From the NCBI GenBank assembly GCA_017694955.1, contig JADIMC010000086.1, forward strand, positions 1 to 33,691: 33,691 bases of DNA, written 5' to 3'. Shown here in pieces: positions 1 to 7,239 of the stretch. Both the position numbers and the translations under genes were made by a program. The notes beneath the pieces were generated by a model. It was not told the DNA's origin and did no database searches. It saw nothing but the letters and a program-made list of their open reading frames with translations. This DNA is from Candidatus Limisoma faecipullorum (lineage in GTDB: Bacteria; Bacteroidota; Bacteroidia; Bacteroidales; Muribaculaceae). How positions within the stretch are numbered: the stretch's first letter is position 1; every line of letters starts with the position of its first letter.

Positions 1-26
1 GGTGTAATGCGCTGCCGTCGATGAAT

Positions 27-211
27 CCAGCCCCGTGGGGGCTGTTGATGCATAACCCGCCGCCTTGGCGGTGGGTCGGTGGCAGGCAAAGGTATCGGCC
101 TCGATGGAGGTCGCGCTTGAAACAACTGAGCAACGAGTGCGACCTCCACGAGGCCGTGGTTAGGTTGTGGCTGTCTCACCCCAAGCTGCGATCCGCCACA
201 GCTCCGCCTTT
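27..211. repeat. Hairpin-rich intergenic repeat, copy 1
   Basis: This non-coding stretch is a run of palindromes: CAGCCCC/GGGGCTG near 28-44, a CCCGCC/GGCGG hairpin near 56-76, and a long stem pairing GGAGGTCGC (about 106) with GCGACCTCC (about 139), bracketed by GGCCTC/GAGGCC. The same sequence recurs in reverse orientation at about 3455-3636, so it is a dispersed repeat. A 65-codon reading frame at 21-218 follows the palindromes and is not a credible gene. From 212 to the promoter near 284 I see nothing further. The left end may be cut by the window start. Confidence 0.75.
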
Positions 212-283
212 ACGATGAGCCTATGCGCGAGTGGCTGAAACGCCGTTTCCTTATGAAACATTAATTTTTCCGATTAATAACAG

Positions 284-313
284 TTGGTTTTTCATTGTTT
301 TTGAGTACTTTCG
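284..313 (+). promoter_or_regulatory. Bacteroidetes-type promoter of the histidine kinase gene
   Basis: TACTTTCG at 306-313 matches the Bacteroides -7 consensus TAnnTTTG at all but one position. A TTGG at 284-287 lies 18 nt upstream, where the -33 element is expected. Transcription would begin about 10-15 nt before the ATG at 329, giving a very short leader. Confidence 0.5.
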
Positions 314-328
314 CAATATGAAAAAACA

Positions 329-2341
329 ATGAGAACCATCATTCTCCATATATTATTATCTCTTTGCCTTACAATCTTTTTCGGTTGCGACAAAAAGAAT
401 AGCCCTAACGAATGCCCGGTAAGCACTTGGAACACCGCGTTCGACAGCCTGCTCTATACCGATACCCATAAGGCAAAAGCCATAGCCGACAGACTTATGT
501 CGCAAGCTGCCGACAGCACCGAATACTACGAGGCACTTTCTTTCAAAGTCCTCACATATATGGCGCTCAACGAGCAAGACTCAATGAATATTGCAACCAA
601 GAGAATAATAGGATTTTCCAGAAAAAAAGGTCAGGACACTGCCAATGCCGACTACCGCAAGATGATGTGCAATGTCTATAACGCCAAAGGTATCGTTTAT
701 TCATTAGACAGGATGGCAGATTCTGCCTATAAATACCTGAAACTCACCATACGCTATGCCGAACCGGCACAGATGCCGCAAGCCTATATGAATCTTGCCG
801 ACTACCACACCCAACAGGGCAACTATGTGCGCGCCGCGCGCAACTATCGCCGTGCTCTGACACTCAACGACTCATTGGGCAATGTGGTCAAGCCATACCT
901 CATTTTCAACGGGCTTGCCATGACATATATGCAAATATCCGAATACGACGAGGCGAAACGCTATCTTGACAAATCGGAAGCGTATTTCAACGAAATGAGC
1001 GATATGGACCGCTATGTGCTGCTCAACAGCTACGGCAACCTGTTCTACTTCAAAAACGATTACAAGAGCGCATTGCCTTATTTTCAGAAAGCCGCGGACT
1101 ACAGCCGTAAAGAGTATGGCAGAAACCTTGACTCATACGTGCCTGTTTTCAATCTTGCGGAAATCTACATACTCCTGCACGATATGGAAAAAGCGGAAGA
1201 ATGCATCGACACGCTGACCGATGTAGTACGGCGTTTCGATTTGCCGGTGTTCAACGCGCATTTACATACCCTACAATTAGCTCTTGCCACCGAGAACGAC
1301 GACATCGCCAAAGCCGACCGCATAATCAAGCAAATGGAAGGTGAATACCTTCCAATAGAACTCTACCGCATAAGAAGCCGCTATCTGCAACAATATTATG
1401 CAAAAAAAGGCAATTTCCGGAAAGCATATTCCACACAGTCAGAGAACAGAAGGATGGAAGACTCGCTGCGCAACATACAGGTAAAGACACGTGTCGCCGA
1501 CATATATATGCGCTATCAGCAGGACACCACACTGCTGGCACAGCGCAATTACATAGAGACACAAAAAACTGAAATACAGCGCACGCGCGTCACCGCATTT
1601 CTGTGGATTGTAATTGCCGTACTGCTTGCCGTCATAGCGGTGACCGTGTATCTGCTTATGCGCCGCCAAAGAGAGAAAATCGTGGCGCGACACATAGAGC
1701 ACATAGGCAAGATGCGTATGGAAAACATACGCAACTGTCTGTCGCCGCATTTCACGTTCAACGTGCTCAACCACGAAATAGCCAACTATGCCGACAACGA
1801 CCCGCGGCGACGCCAATTGATGTCGCTTGTGAAGATACTGCGACGTAGCGTCGAGGTGTCATCGCAGATGACTGTCACGTTAGAACAAGAGCTTGATTTC
1901 GTCAACACATACGTGCAACTCGAATGCGGACAATGGGGCGACGATTTCAAATACGTCATCGACATCGGCGACGGCATCGACACATCTTCGTTCATAATCC
2001 CGTCGATGTTCATCCAGATTCCGGTGGAAAACGCCGTAAAGCACGGACTGCGGGCAATAGAGGGCAAAAAGCTGCTCGAAATCAGCATTCGCAAAGAGTC
2101 CGACGGAATAACCGTCAGCATCGTGAACAACGGCACCGGCTACCAGCCTCGGTTGGGAACATCGGGCACGGGCAAAGGTCTTCAGGTGATTTACCAGACC
2201 ATCCTGCTGCTCAACAACAAGAACACGTCGAAAATACGGTTTGAAATAGGCAAAAACGAGCCGGACAACAAAGACAACGGGGGCACGAAAGTGCAATATT
2301 TCTTCCCCTCCGGCTTCGACTACTCCTGCTTCTCAAAATAA
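329..2341 (+). CDS. TPR-containing LytS/YehU-type sensor histidine kinase
   Basis: Sensor kinase of 670 residues. It opens with a lipoprotein-like signal (FFGC, candidate lipid-modified Cys20), followed by about 380 residues of helical tetratricopeptide-like repeats that should lie in the periplasm. One membrane segment spans about 421-444. The cytoplasmic part carries the His_kinase family motif LSPHFTFN with the likely phospho-acceptor His474, then an HATPase N-box VENAVKHG (Asn568) and a glycine box GTGKGLQ. This arrangement is common in Bacteroidetes paired with LytTR regulators, and such a regulator follows after 15 bp. The signal sensed cannot be read from sequence. The ATG is preceded by a good promoter and overlaps the stop of a four-codon mini-ORF (318-332). 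Confidence 0.9.
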   Translation: MRTIILHILLSLCLTIFFGCDKKNSPNECPVSTWNTAFDSLLYTDTHKAKAIADRLMSQAADSTEYYEALSFKVLTYMALNEQDSMNIATKRIIGFSRKKGQDTANADYRKMMCNVYNAKGIVYSLDRMADSAYKYLKLTIRYAEPAQMPQAYMNLADYHTQQGNYVRAARNYRRALTLNDSLGNVVKPYLIFNGLAMTYMQISEYDEAKRYLDKSEAYFNEMSDMDRYVLLNSYGNLFYFKNDYKSALPYFQKAADYSRKEYGRNLDSYVPVFNLAEIYILLHDMEKAEECIDTLTDVVRRFDLPVFNAHLHTLQLALATENDDIAKADRIIKQMEGEYLPIELYRIRSRYLQQYYAKKGNFRKAYSTQSENRRMEDSLRNIQVKTRVADIYMRYQQDTTLLAQRNYIETQKTEIQRTRVTAFLWIVIAVLLAVIAVTVYLLMRRQREKIVARHIEHIGKMRMENIRNCLSPHFTFNVLNHEIANYADNDPRRRQLMSLVKILRRSVEVSSQMTVTLEQELDFVNTYVQLECGQWGDDFKYVIDIGDGIDTSSFIIPSMFIQIPVENAVKHGLRAIEGKKLLEISIRKESDGITVSIVNNGTGYQPRLGTSGTGKGLQVIYQTILLLNNKNTSKIRFEIGKNEPDNKDNGGTKVQYFFPSGFDYSCFSK

Positions 2342-2356
2342 CACCCTTTTGGAAAA

Positions 2357-3118
2357 ATGGAGACAGAACAATACATAGCACTCATAATCGACGACGACAG
2401 CACCGCCACTTCCGAGCTGCGGAAAGGACTGGCGGCGCATCCGGAATTCACCGTGGCAGGAGCGGCAACCACCGCCACTGCCGGCGAGCGGCTGCTCTTC
2501 CGCCTGCGCCCCGACATCCTGTTTCTCGACGTGGAGCTGCCTGATATGCAAGGCGTGGCGTTCCTCAATTCCATAAAAGAGCGCATAGACTGGCGGATGA
2601 GCGTGGTGTTCTACTCCATGCACAGCAAATACATACTGAGCGCAATGCGCGAGTCGGCCTTCGACTACCTGCTGAAACCGTTCGAGCAGGAAGAGCTTGA
2701 CGGAATCATCACCCGCTACAAGGAAAACATCAGCAAACCGCAGCCGCTAACCGCACAGCAGCCGCAACAGGGCAACGCTCTGAAAAACTGCTTCCTTGCC
2801 GCCACCATAACCGGCTACCGCATGATACACGTGGAAGAAATAGGCTATTTCGAGCACAAAGGGCTGCGCAAGCAATGGCACGCGCATCTCTCGTCCGGAG
2901 AGTCGCTATGCCTGAAGCGCGGCACTTCGGCCGAGACCATCCTCGGCTATTCGCCTGCATTCATACAGATAAGCCAGTCGTGCATCGTCAACGCCAACTG
3001 CCTCGCCATGATTTGCGGCAACGAGTGCAAGCTCTACCCTCCTTTCGACAAGGCGGACAAACTCACCATTTCGCGCAATTACCTGAAAAAGCTACAAGAA
3101 ACCCTCAATTTCATCTGA
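2357..3118 (+). CDS. LytTR-family response regulator
   Basis: A 253-residue partner of the upstream kinase. The N-terminal receiver domain (about 6-125) has the acidic pocket DDD at 12-14, the phospho-acceptor Asp58 in LFLDVELPDM, and the conserved Lys107 in LLKPF. A linker rich in Gln and Pro leads to a C-terminal LytTR DNA-binding domain (about 150-253), recognisable from IHVEEIGYFEH and FIQISQSCIVNANCL. LytTR proteins usually bind direct repeats upstream of their targets. The gene lies 15 bp after the kinase and is surely co-transcribed with it. Targets are unknown. The nearest candidates downstream are the beta-barrel array at 4119-9134, but this is inference only, and a mobile element now separates them. 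Confidence 0.92.
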   Translation: METEQYIALIIDDDSTATSELRKGLAAHPEFTVAGAATTATAGERLLFRLRPDILFLDVELPDMQGVAFLNSIKERIDWRMSVVFYSMHSKYILSAMRESAFDYLLKPFEQEELDGIITRYKENISKPQPLTAQQPQQGNALKNCFLAATITGYRMIHVEEIGYFEHKGLRKQWHAHLSSGESLCLKRGTSAETILGYSPAFIQISQSCIVNANCLAMICGNECKLYPPFDKADKLTISRNYLKKLQETLNFI

Positions 3119-3235
3119 CATTTTTTGCAGGATAGTAGTGATTTTCCGTTACTTGTTGCCCGGAGAAGCAAGAAAATGGCAAACCGTCGGAAAGCCGTTT
3201 TTCCCTGTGCCGGTTGTTCGCTATATTTGTCCCAC

Positions 3236-3288
3236 GTATTAAGGGACAACGGCGTAGGACTTTTTTCAACTTTTCTTCCCCTTAATAC
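3236..3288. repeat. 10-bp inverted repeat downstream of the response regulator
   Basis: GTATTAAGGG at 3236-3245 pairs perfectly with CCCTTAATAC at 3279-3288, leaving a loop of 33 nt that contains a T-rich run. It lies 117 bp after the regulator stop. It could be a transcription-ending or protein-binding structure. There is no terminal T-tract, so a classical terminator is not supported. Confidence 0.4.
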
Positions 3289-3320
3289 TTCTTCCGCATT
3301 ACAGTAATATTAATTCGATA

Positions 3321-3705
3321 TTATTGGTGTCCGCTAAAAATTCAGGATTTTATTGTATAGCATTTATTCATAAGCACTTAATATGGTGAATAGGAAAGAG
3401 TACTTATCTTTGGATCAAAGAGAGCCTCGTGGAGGCTCCGGAGCTTTAACCCCATACAAGCGGAGCCGTGGCGGAGCTCTGCTTGGGGTATGAATGCAGA
3501 TATCTGTCAGCCGCATAGCGGTCGCGCTTGTGGCACAGTTGTTTCAAGCGCGACATCCACGAGGCCGATACCTTTGCATATCTTTTACCCGCCGCCAAGG
3601 CGGCGGGTTACGCATCAACAGCCCCTACGGGGCTGGCAGCGTCAGCAAATAATAGCACCTTACATCCACAAACCGAATGTCCGTATTTTTAGCGGACACT
3701 AATAA
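3321..3705. mobile_element. MITE-like element with 21-bp terminal inverted repeats
   Basis: The left end 3321-3341 and the right end 3685-3705 are inverted repeats that differ at one of 21 positions and share the core GTGTCCGCTAAAAAT. TTCGATA lies directly outside both ends (3314-3320 and 3706-3712). The direct repeat can be read as TAATTCGATA if it is allowed to overlap the inverted repeat. This is the signature of a transposon insertion with a 7-bp or longer target duplication. There is no transposase gene. The interior holds a copy of the hairpin repeat and a promoter-like TATCTTTG near 3405. It is probably a non-autonomous derivative of an insertion sequence whose ends begin near GTGTCCG; I cannot name the family. 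Confidence 0.7.
3455..3636. repeat. Hairpin-rich intergenic repeat, copy 2 (inverted relative to copy 1)
   Basis: The reverse complement of this stretch follows copy 1 (27-211) block by block: CAGCCCC-GGGGCTG, GTTGATGC, AACCCGCCGCC, CAAAGGTATCGGCCTCG, TCGCGCTTGAAACAACTG, CACCCCAAG-like and CCGCCACGGCTCCGC. The middle has diverged, as in the segment around 3500-3530. It lies wholly inside the 385-bp element, whereas copy 1 shows no terminal inverted repeat on its visible side. The two therefore look like separate layers. Confidence 0.75.
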
Positions 3706-3712
3706 TTCGATA

Positions 3713-4118
3713 TAAGAGATGTAACTGGAGACATCGGCTTCGTCAATACCGTGCATTATCTCTATGCCACATTTCCAGAAGTGTATTTATATCGGAAACA
3801 TATCATTTTTGTTATGTTTTGCCGACAATTGCTTCTATTTCACAGAAAAACATATAAAATTATTGCAGATCTCAAAATAATTGTAGAAATTTGAATATAC
3901 GTAACAGAATTAGTCGTAAGCGCTGGTTTCCTTACCTTGAATTTTACTTTGTATCGCAAGGATACCACCCTTATTTGCTATGGCTATGGAAAGAGTGCTT
4001 GTTTGAGCTCCATAGGGACTGACTCCATCAGAAACAGCCCTACATTACAATCCCTCATTCCTAACGGACACCAATAACCTGAAATAGATATTACAAACCA
4101 AAATAAAACTAAAAGCGT
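3713..4118. other. Gene-free spacer with a lone element-end sequence
   Basis: This AT-rich spacer leads into the beta-barrel array. At 4061-4077, CTAACGGACACCAATAA matches the right end of the nearby 385-bp element at 14 of 17 positions, suggesting a decayed end of a related insertion. I found no transposase remnant by translating around it. No clear TAnnTTTG promoter for the gene at 4119 was seen. TTTACTTTG near 3947 is only a partial match. Otherwise I see nothing in it. Confidence 0.4.
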
Positions 4119-4733
4119 ATGAAAAAACTAATTGTTTTACTGATTGCGGCACTGCTGCCGGTCGTGGCTGCCGACGCCGATACCGGAAGCAGCAGCCCGC
4201 CGCTGACCCAAAAAGAGCAACGCCGCACCCTCCGCGGCTACAAAGGCTTCGTGGAACTAGGTATGGGTGCCACATTCCATAATTATGGCATAGTTGCAGA
4301 ACAAAAAGGCAATCCACGTTTTACTACAGCTTATGGAATAGAGATGATGACCTCTCACGGATTTCAATTTAACAACAGGCTGTATCTTGGTGTAGGTGTC
4401 GGAATCAATGAATGTACTGAAACCAACATAATGGTACCAATGTTTGCCGATTTGCGTATTAACATTTTGAACAAACGCATTTCACCCATTTTGTACTTTA
4501 GAGGCGGATATGCGGTAGGCGAATATTATGGCGGATACGCAGGCTTAGGCGTAGGTTTCAGAATCGGTTTAAAAAGGGATACTAAAAACGCTATTTATAT
4601 ATCTACAGAATTTACTGGATTGATTGATGCGGAAAATTCAATCTTAACACCAATTTTACACAACAAACCGATTGGAGAAAGAGAAACGCTTTCCTGCAAA
4701 AGGTGGCTGTTTAAAATAGGCTATGAATTCTAA
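4119..4733 (+). CDS. Outer-membrane beta-barrel paralogue 1 (subtype B)
   Basis: A 204-residue secreted protein. A signal peptide (about 1-20) is followed by the family hallmark LTQKEQRRTLRGYKGFVE, then alternating short strands typical of small Bacteroidetes outer-membrane barrels (SHGFQFNNRLYLGVGVG, VPMFADLRINIL, ISPILYFRGGYAVG). It ends in aromatic GYEF, as expected for a BAM-inserted barrel. It is closest to the fourth barrel at 6613, with which it shares GINECT-TN-MVP and RISP. No function can be assigned. The 5' third is GC-rich and nearly identical at the DNA level in all four copies, while the rest is AT-richer and divergent. It is the first gene of the array, 29 bp before a truncated secreted-protein gene. 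Confidence 0.8.
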   Translation: MKKLIVLLIAALLPVVAADADTGSSSPPLTQKEQRRTLRGYKGFVELGMGATFHNYGIVAEQKGNPRFTTAYGIEMMTSHGFQFNNRLYLGVGVGINECTETNIMVPMFADLRINILNKRISPILYFRGGYAVGEYYGGYAGLGVGFRIGLKRDTKNAIYISTEFTGLIDAENSILTPILHNKPIGERETLSCKRWLFKIGYEF

Positions 4734-4762
4734 GATTATTAATTAATGTAAAATCAATAGCT

Positions 4763-5086
4763 ATGAAGAAAATTTTACTATCATTAGTTTGCCTGATTGC
4801 CGGATGGCAATTCGCGTTTGCAGAAGAACCGGCGTTGTACGACACTGTACGGGCGAAGCTCGACAGCATATTCGAGTATGTGAACAAAGATGATGTGCCC
4901 ACAGGGCTGCTCGCCGAGTACGGCTTCCACCTCGTTCAATTGGACTCATACGACGGTGTACCGACCGACTCCAACTATGTCAGCCGAATGAAGTGGGAGA
5001 TGCTCTATGCAGGTCTATATGATTCACCGATACGCTGCAGAAGCCCCGGTTTGCAGATAAGTACAATATCAGAGATAAAACATTAA
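4763..5086 (+). pseudogene. Truncated copy 1 of the secreted T9SS-cargo gene
   Basis: This 107-residue frame has a signal peptide ending near FAFA. Its first 82 nt are identical to the longer gene at 7240, and the protein stays similar through YVNK, TGLLAEYGFHL and YAGLYDS (about residue 90). It then leaves homology completely: the tail CRSPGLQISTISEIKH and stop derive from the leader of the next barrel gene. The missing part would be about 530 residues including the sorting domain. This looks like a deletion fusion. A short secreted product of about 88 residues could still be made, so loss of function is inferred, not shown. The junction is shared with the second truncated copy (6272). Confidence 0.7.
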
Positions 5087-5134
5087 CAAACCAACATAAA
5101 AACTAATCACAATATGAAGAAACTAATTATTTTA
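5063..5134 (+). repeat. 72-bp perfect direct repeat, copy a
   Basis: This run is identical to 6562-6633. It spans the end of the truncated cargo gene, the untranslated leader and the first seven codons of the following barrel gene. In both places it lies just after the same truncation point, which shows that a barrel leader plus junction was duplicated as one block. It is long enough to serve as a substrate for homologous recombination. Confidence 0.9.
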
Positions 5135-5704
5135 CTGATTGCGGCACTGTTGCCAATCGTGGCGACAGCCGCCGACACTGTCAGCGACAACTCGCCGTTG
5201 ACAAAGAAGGAGCAACGCCGCACCCTCCGAGGCTACAAGGGCTTCGTGGAACTCGGAAGTATTATGGATCACGCAACCGTATTCGGATGGGAAGATCAAA
5301 GAGGGCATCATTTTGACCTGCTCACTTCACACGGCTACCAATTCAACAACTTTTTTTATCTTGGTGGTGGCACAGGTGTTTTAGCATATCCACAGTACGG
5401 AGTACTGATGCCCTTATTTGGAAATATCAGAATCAATGTGCTCAACAATCGGATTTCACCTGTAATTGACTTGAAAGGAGGCTATTCTGTCGGGCGTTTT
5501 TACGGAGGATTCTGGAGCATCGATATTGGCGTGAGAGTAAAATTGAAAGGCAAAAAAGCTATGTATGCAACTATTGGCACGATGTTCCAAAATGATGCAA
5601 ACCCGACGGTAAATTGGATTGACATAGGGCCCTCGGGATATAGTAATTATCTGGATGATTGGTCAAATGCCGGATTTGGCATAAGATTCGGCTATGAATT
5701 CTGA
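5114..5704 (+). CDS. Outer-membrane beta-barrel paralogue 2 (subtype A)
   Basis: A 196-residue protein with a signal peptide, the hallmark LTKKEQRRTLRGYKGFVE, barrel-like strands and a terminal FGYEF. It is closest to the next gene (5729): both have NNFFYLGGGTGV, QYG, PVID and GYSVGRFYG, which the subtype B copies lack. It has an extra loop near the C terminus (about 160-180) absent from its neighbour. It probably sits in the outer membrane; ligand and role are unknown. It starts 27 bp after the truncated cargo frame, and its leader is part of the 72-bp repeat. Confidence 0.8.
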   Translation: MKKLIILLIAALLPIVATAADTVSDNSPLTKKEQRRTLRGYKGFVELGSIMDHATVFGWEDQRGHHFDLLTSHGYQFNNFFYLGGGTGVLAYPQYGVLMPLFGNIRINVLNNRISPVIDLKGGYSVGRFYGGFWSIDIGVRVKLKGKKAMYATIGTMFQNDANPTVNWIDIGPSGYSNYLDDWSNAGFGIRFGYEF

Positions 5705-5728
5705 TATTAAATTAATAACTAAAAACAT

Positions 5729-6259
5729 ATGAGAAAATTTATTATTCTGATTTTGGCGGTGCTGCTATCGGCGGGGGCGTATGCCGCCGACACAGCCAGC
5801 GGCAGTCCGCCGCTGACAAAGAAGGAGCAACGCCGCACCCTCCGCGGCTACAAGGGTTTCGTAGAAGTGGCGTCACTGACAAGCTTTGAGGTGTTCGGTG
5901 ATGATTATCTTCTTGGTGAATTTACTACTTCCCATGGTTATCAAGCCAATAATTTCTTCTATCTCGGAGGGGGTACAGGAGTGCATATTTATTCCCAATA
6001 TGGAGCGTTGGTGCCGTTTTTCGCTAATTTGAGAATCAATATTCTCAATAAGAAGATAACCCCGGTCATAGACTGCAAAGTCGGCTATTCTGTCGGACGT
6101 TTCTACGGTACATATTTCAGCGGGACAATCGGTCTGAGGTTCTCTCTCGGCGGCAAAAAAGCAGTCTATGCCTTAGGCGAATTATTATCCATACAAATGG
6201 ATGACCGCTGCGACGAAAGTTATGGTAAAATAGGAATACGTGTAGGTTATGAATTTTAA
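5729..6259 (+). CDS. Outer-membrane beta-barrel paralogue 3 (subtype A)
   Basis: The shortest of the four, at 176 residues. It has a signal peptide with the AYAADT cleavage region, LTKKEQRRTLRGYKGFVE, a subtype A core (FFYLGGGTGVHIYSQYGAL, GYSVGRFYG) and a terminal VGYEF. Most of the difference in length from paralogue 2 is shorter loops, as expected if the barrel is kept and surface loops vary. It begins 24 bp after the previous barrel and ends 12 bp before the second truncated cargo gene, so all are likely on one transcript. Function unknown. Confidence 0.8.
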   Translation: MRKFIILILAVLLSAGAYAADTASGSPPLTKKEQRRTLRGYKGFVEVASLTSFEVFGDDYLLGEFTTSHGYQANNFFYLGGGTGVHIYSQYGALVPFFANLRINILNKKITPVIDCKVGYSVGRFYGTYFSGTIGLRFSLGGKKAVYALGELLSIQMDDRCDESYGKIGIRVGYEF

Positions 6260-6271
6260 AAAAATGAAACT

Positions 6272-6555
6272 ATGAAAAGAATTTTTATAATCATCAGTTT
6301 ACTAAGTCTCGCCTGTGCAGCAAAGGCTGAAAACGACTTCTACACGGAGTTCAAGCAGGAAGTTACGGAAGCATTGAAGTACGTCGACAAGGAGCAATTC
6401 ACCACCGGCTTGCTGAGCGACTACGGCTTCTCGTGGGTAGATTACTCTGAGTTGGAAGTCCGAACGACAGCCTAAGCCTGAACTACGACTGCTGGAAAGC
6501 TATTTACGCCGGCCTCTACGACTCTCCGGCGCATTGCAGAAGTCCCGGTTTGTAG
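6272..6555 (+). pseudogene. Truncated and frameshifted copy 2 of the secreted T9SS-cargo gene
   Basis: The start codon gives a signal peptide (ends near AKA), then YVDKEQFTTGLLSDYGF, matching the cargo family. The reading frame closes at 6475, but another frame picks up immediately (NDSLSLNYDCWKAIYAGLYDS) and runs to a stop at 6553-6555. One base is therefore missing near 6463. After GLYDS it shows the same junction residues (SP..CRSPGL) as copy 1. It is more divergent in its signal region than copies 1 and 3. The 67-residue open frame alone is unlikely to be functional. Confidence 0.75.
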
Positions 6556-6561
6556 ATAGGG

Positions 6562-6633
6562 ACAATATCAGAGATAAAACATTAACAAACCAACATAAAA
6601 ACTAATCACAATATGAAGAAACTAATTATTTTA
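6562..6633 (+). repeat. 72-bp perfect direct repeat, copy b
   Basis: Identical to 5063-5134. It covers the leader and first codons of barrel paralogue 4. Upstream of it the similarity continues with substitutions into the tail of the truncated cargo copy (GCAGAAG-CCCGGTTTG). Confidence 0.9.
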
Positions 6634-7209
6634 TTTATTTTGGCGGTGCTGCTCCCGGCAGGAGCGTATGCCGCCGACACAGACACTGGCAGCCCGACAT
6701 TGACAAAGAAAGAGCAACGCCGCACCCTCCGCGGCTACAAGGGCTTCGTGGAACTCGGTATGGGTATTACTCATCATAATTTTAGTTACATAGGAGATAA
6801 GCCAGATACATATGCAGATACAAGTCCAAATGGATTTGGGATTGAAATCCTTACGTCTCATGGTTATCAATTCAGCAACTTCTTCTTTCTTGGCGGGGGT
6901 GTAGGCATAAATGAATGCACAAAAACAAATGTTATGGTTCCGATATTCGCTGATTTGCGTGTCAATATATTGGACAAGCGCATATCTCCGGTTATTGATT
7001 TTAAATGGGGATATGCCGTTGGTGACCATCATGGCGTTTATCTTTCTTTTAATGCAGGTGTACGGTTCGGTTTTAACGAGCAGAACTCAGCAATATATGC
7101 ATTAGCAGAAGCCTCTTGTATAGGAGATACCGGGAACGGCTTATTCCATTTGGAGAATAAAAGCCGGTTATGTGGAAGATTTTTCCTACGCATAGGCTAC
7201 GAATTCTAA
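6613..7209 (+). CDS. Outer-membrane beta-barrel paralogue 4 (subtype B)
   Basis: A 198-residue protein with a signal peptide, LTKKEQRRTLRGYKGFVE and a subtype B core shared with paralogue 1 (ELGMGITHHN, TSHGYQF, GVGINECTKTNVMVP, FADLRVNILDKRISP, GYAVG). It ends in IGYEF. It directly precedes the only long copy of the cargo gene (30 bp apart), as paralogue 1 precedes truncated copy 1. Barrel B plus cargo may therefore have been the ancestral duplicated unit. Location in the outer membrane is inferred from the signal peptide and the aromatic C terminus. No function can be named. Confidence 0.8.
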   Translation: MKKLIILFILAVLLPAGAYAADTDTGSPTLTKKEQRRTLRGYKGFVELGMGITHHNFSYIGDKPDTYADTSPNGFGIEILTSHGYQFSNFFFLGGGVGINECTKTNVMVPIFADLRVNILDKRISPVIDFKWGYAVGDHHGVYLSFNAGVRFGFNEQNSAIYALAEASCIGDTGNGLFHLENKSRLCGRFFLRIGYEF

Positions 7210-7239
7210 AATTACTAACCATATAAAAAATCAAAGGCT

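Noticed and set aside
21-218. A 65-codon frame at the left end
   Set aside because: It runs through the hairpin repeat and has low-complexity Trp/Arg/Pro composition. The inverted second copy does not preserve a matching frame.
3125-3307. A 60-codon frame after the response regulator
   Set aside because: It crosses the inverted repeat at 3236-3288, has no promoter, and shows no recognisable protein pattern.
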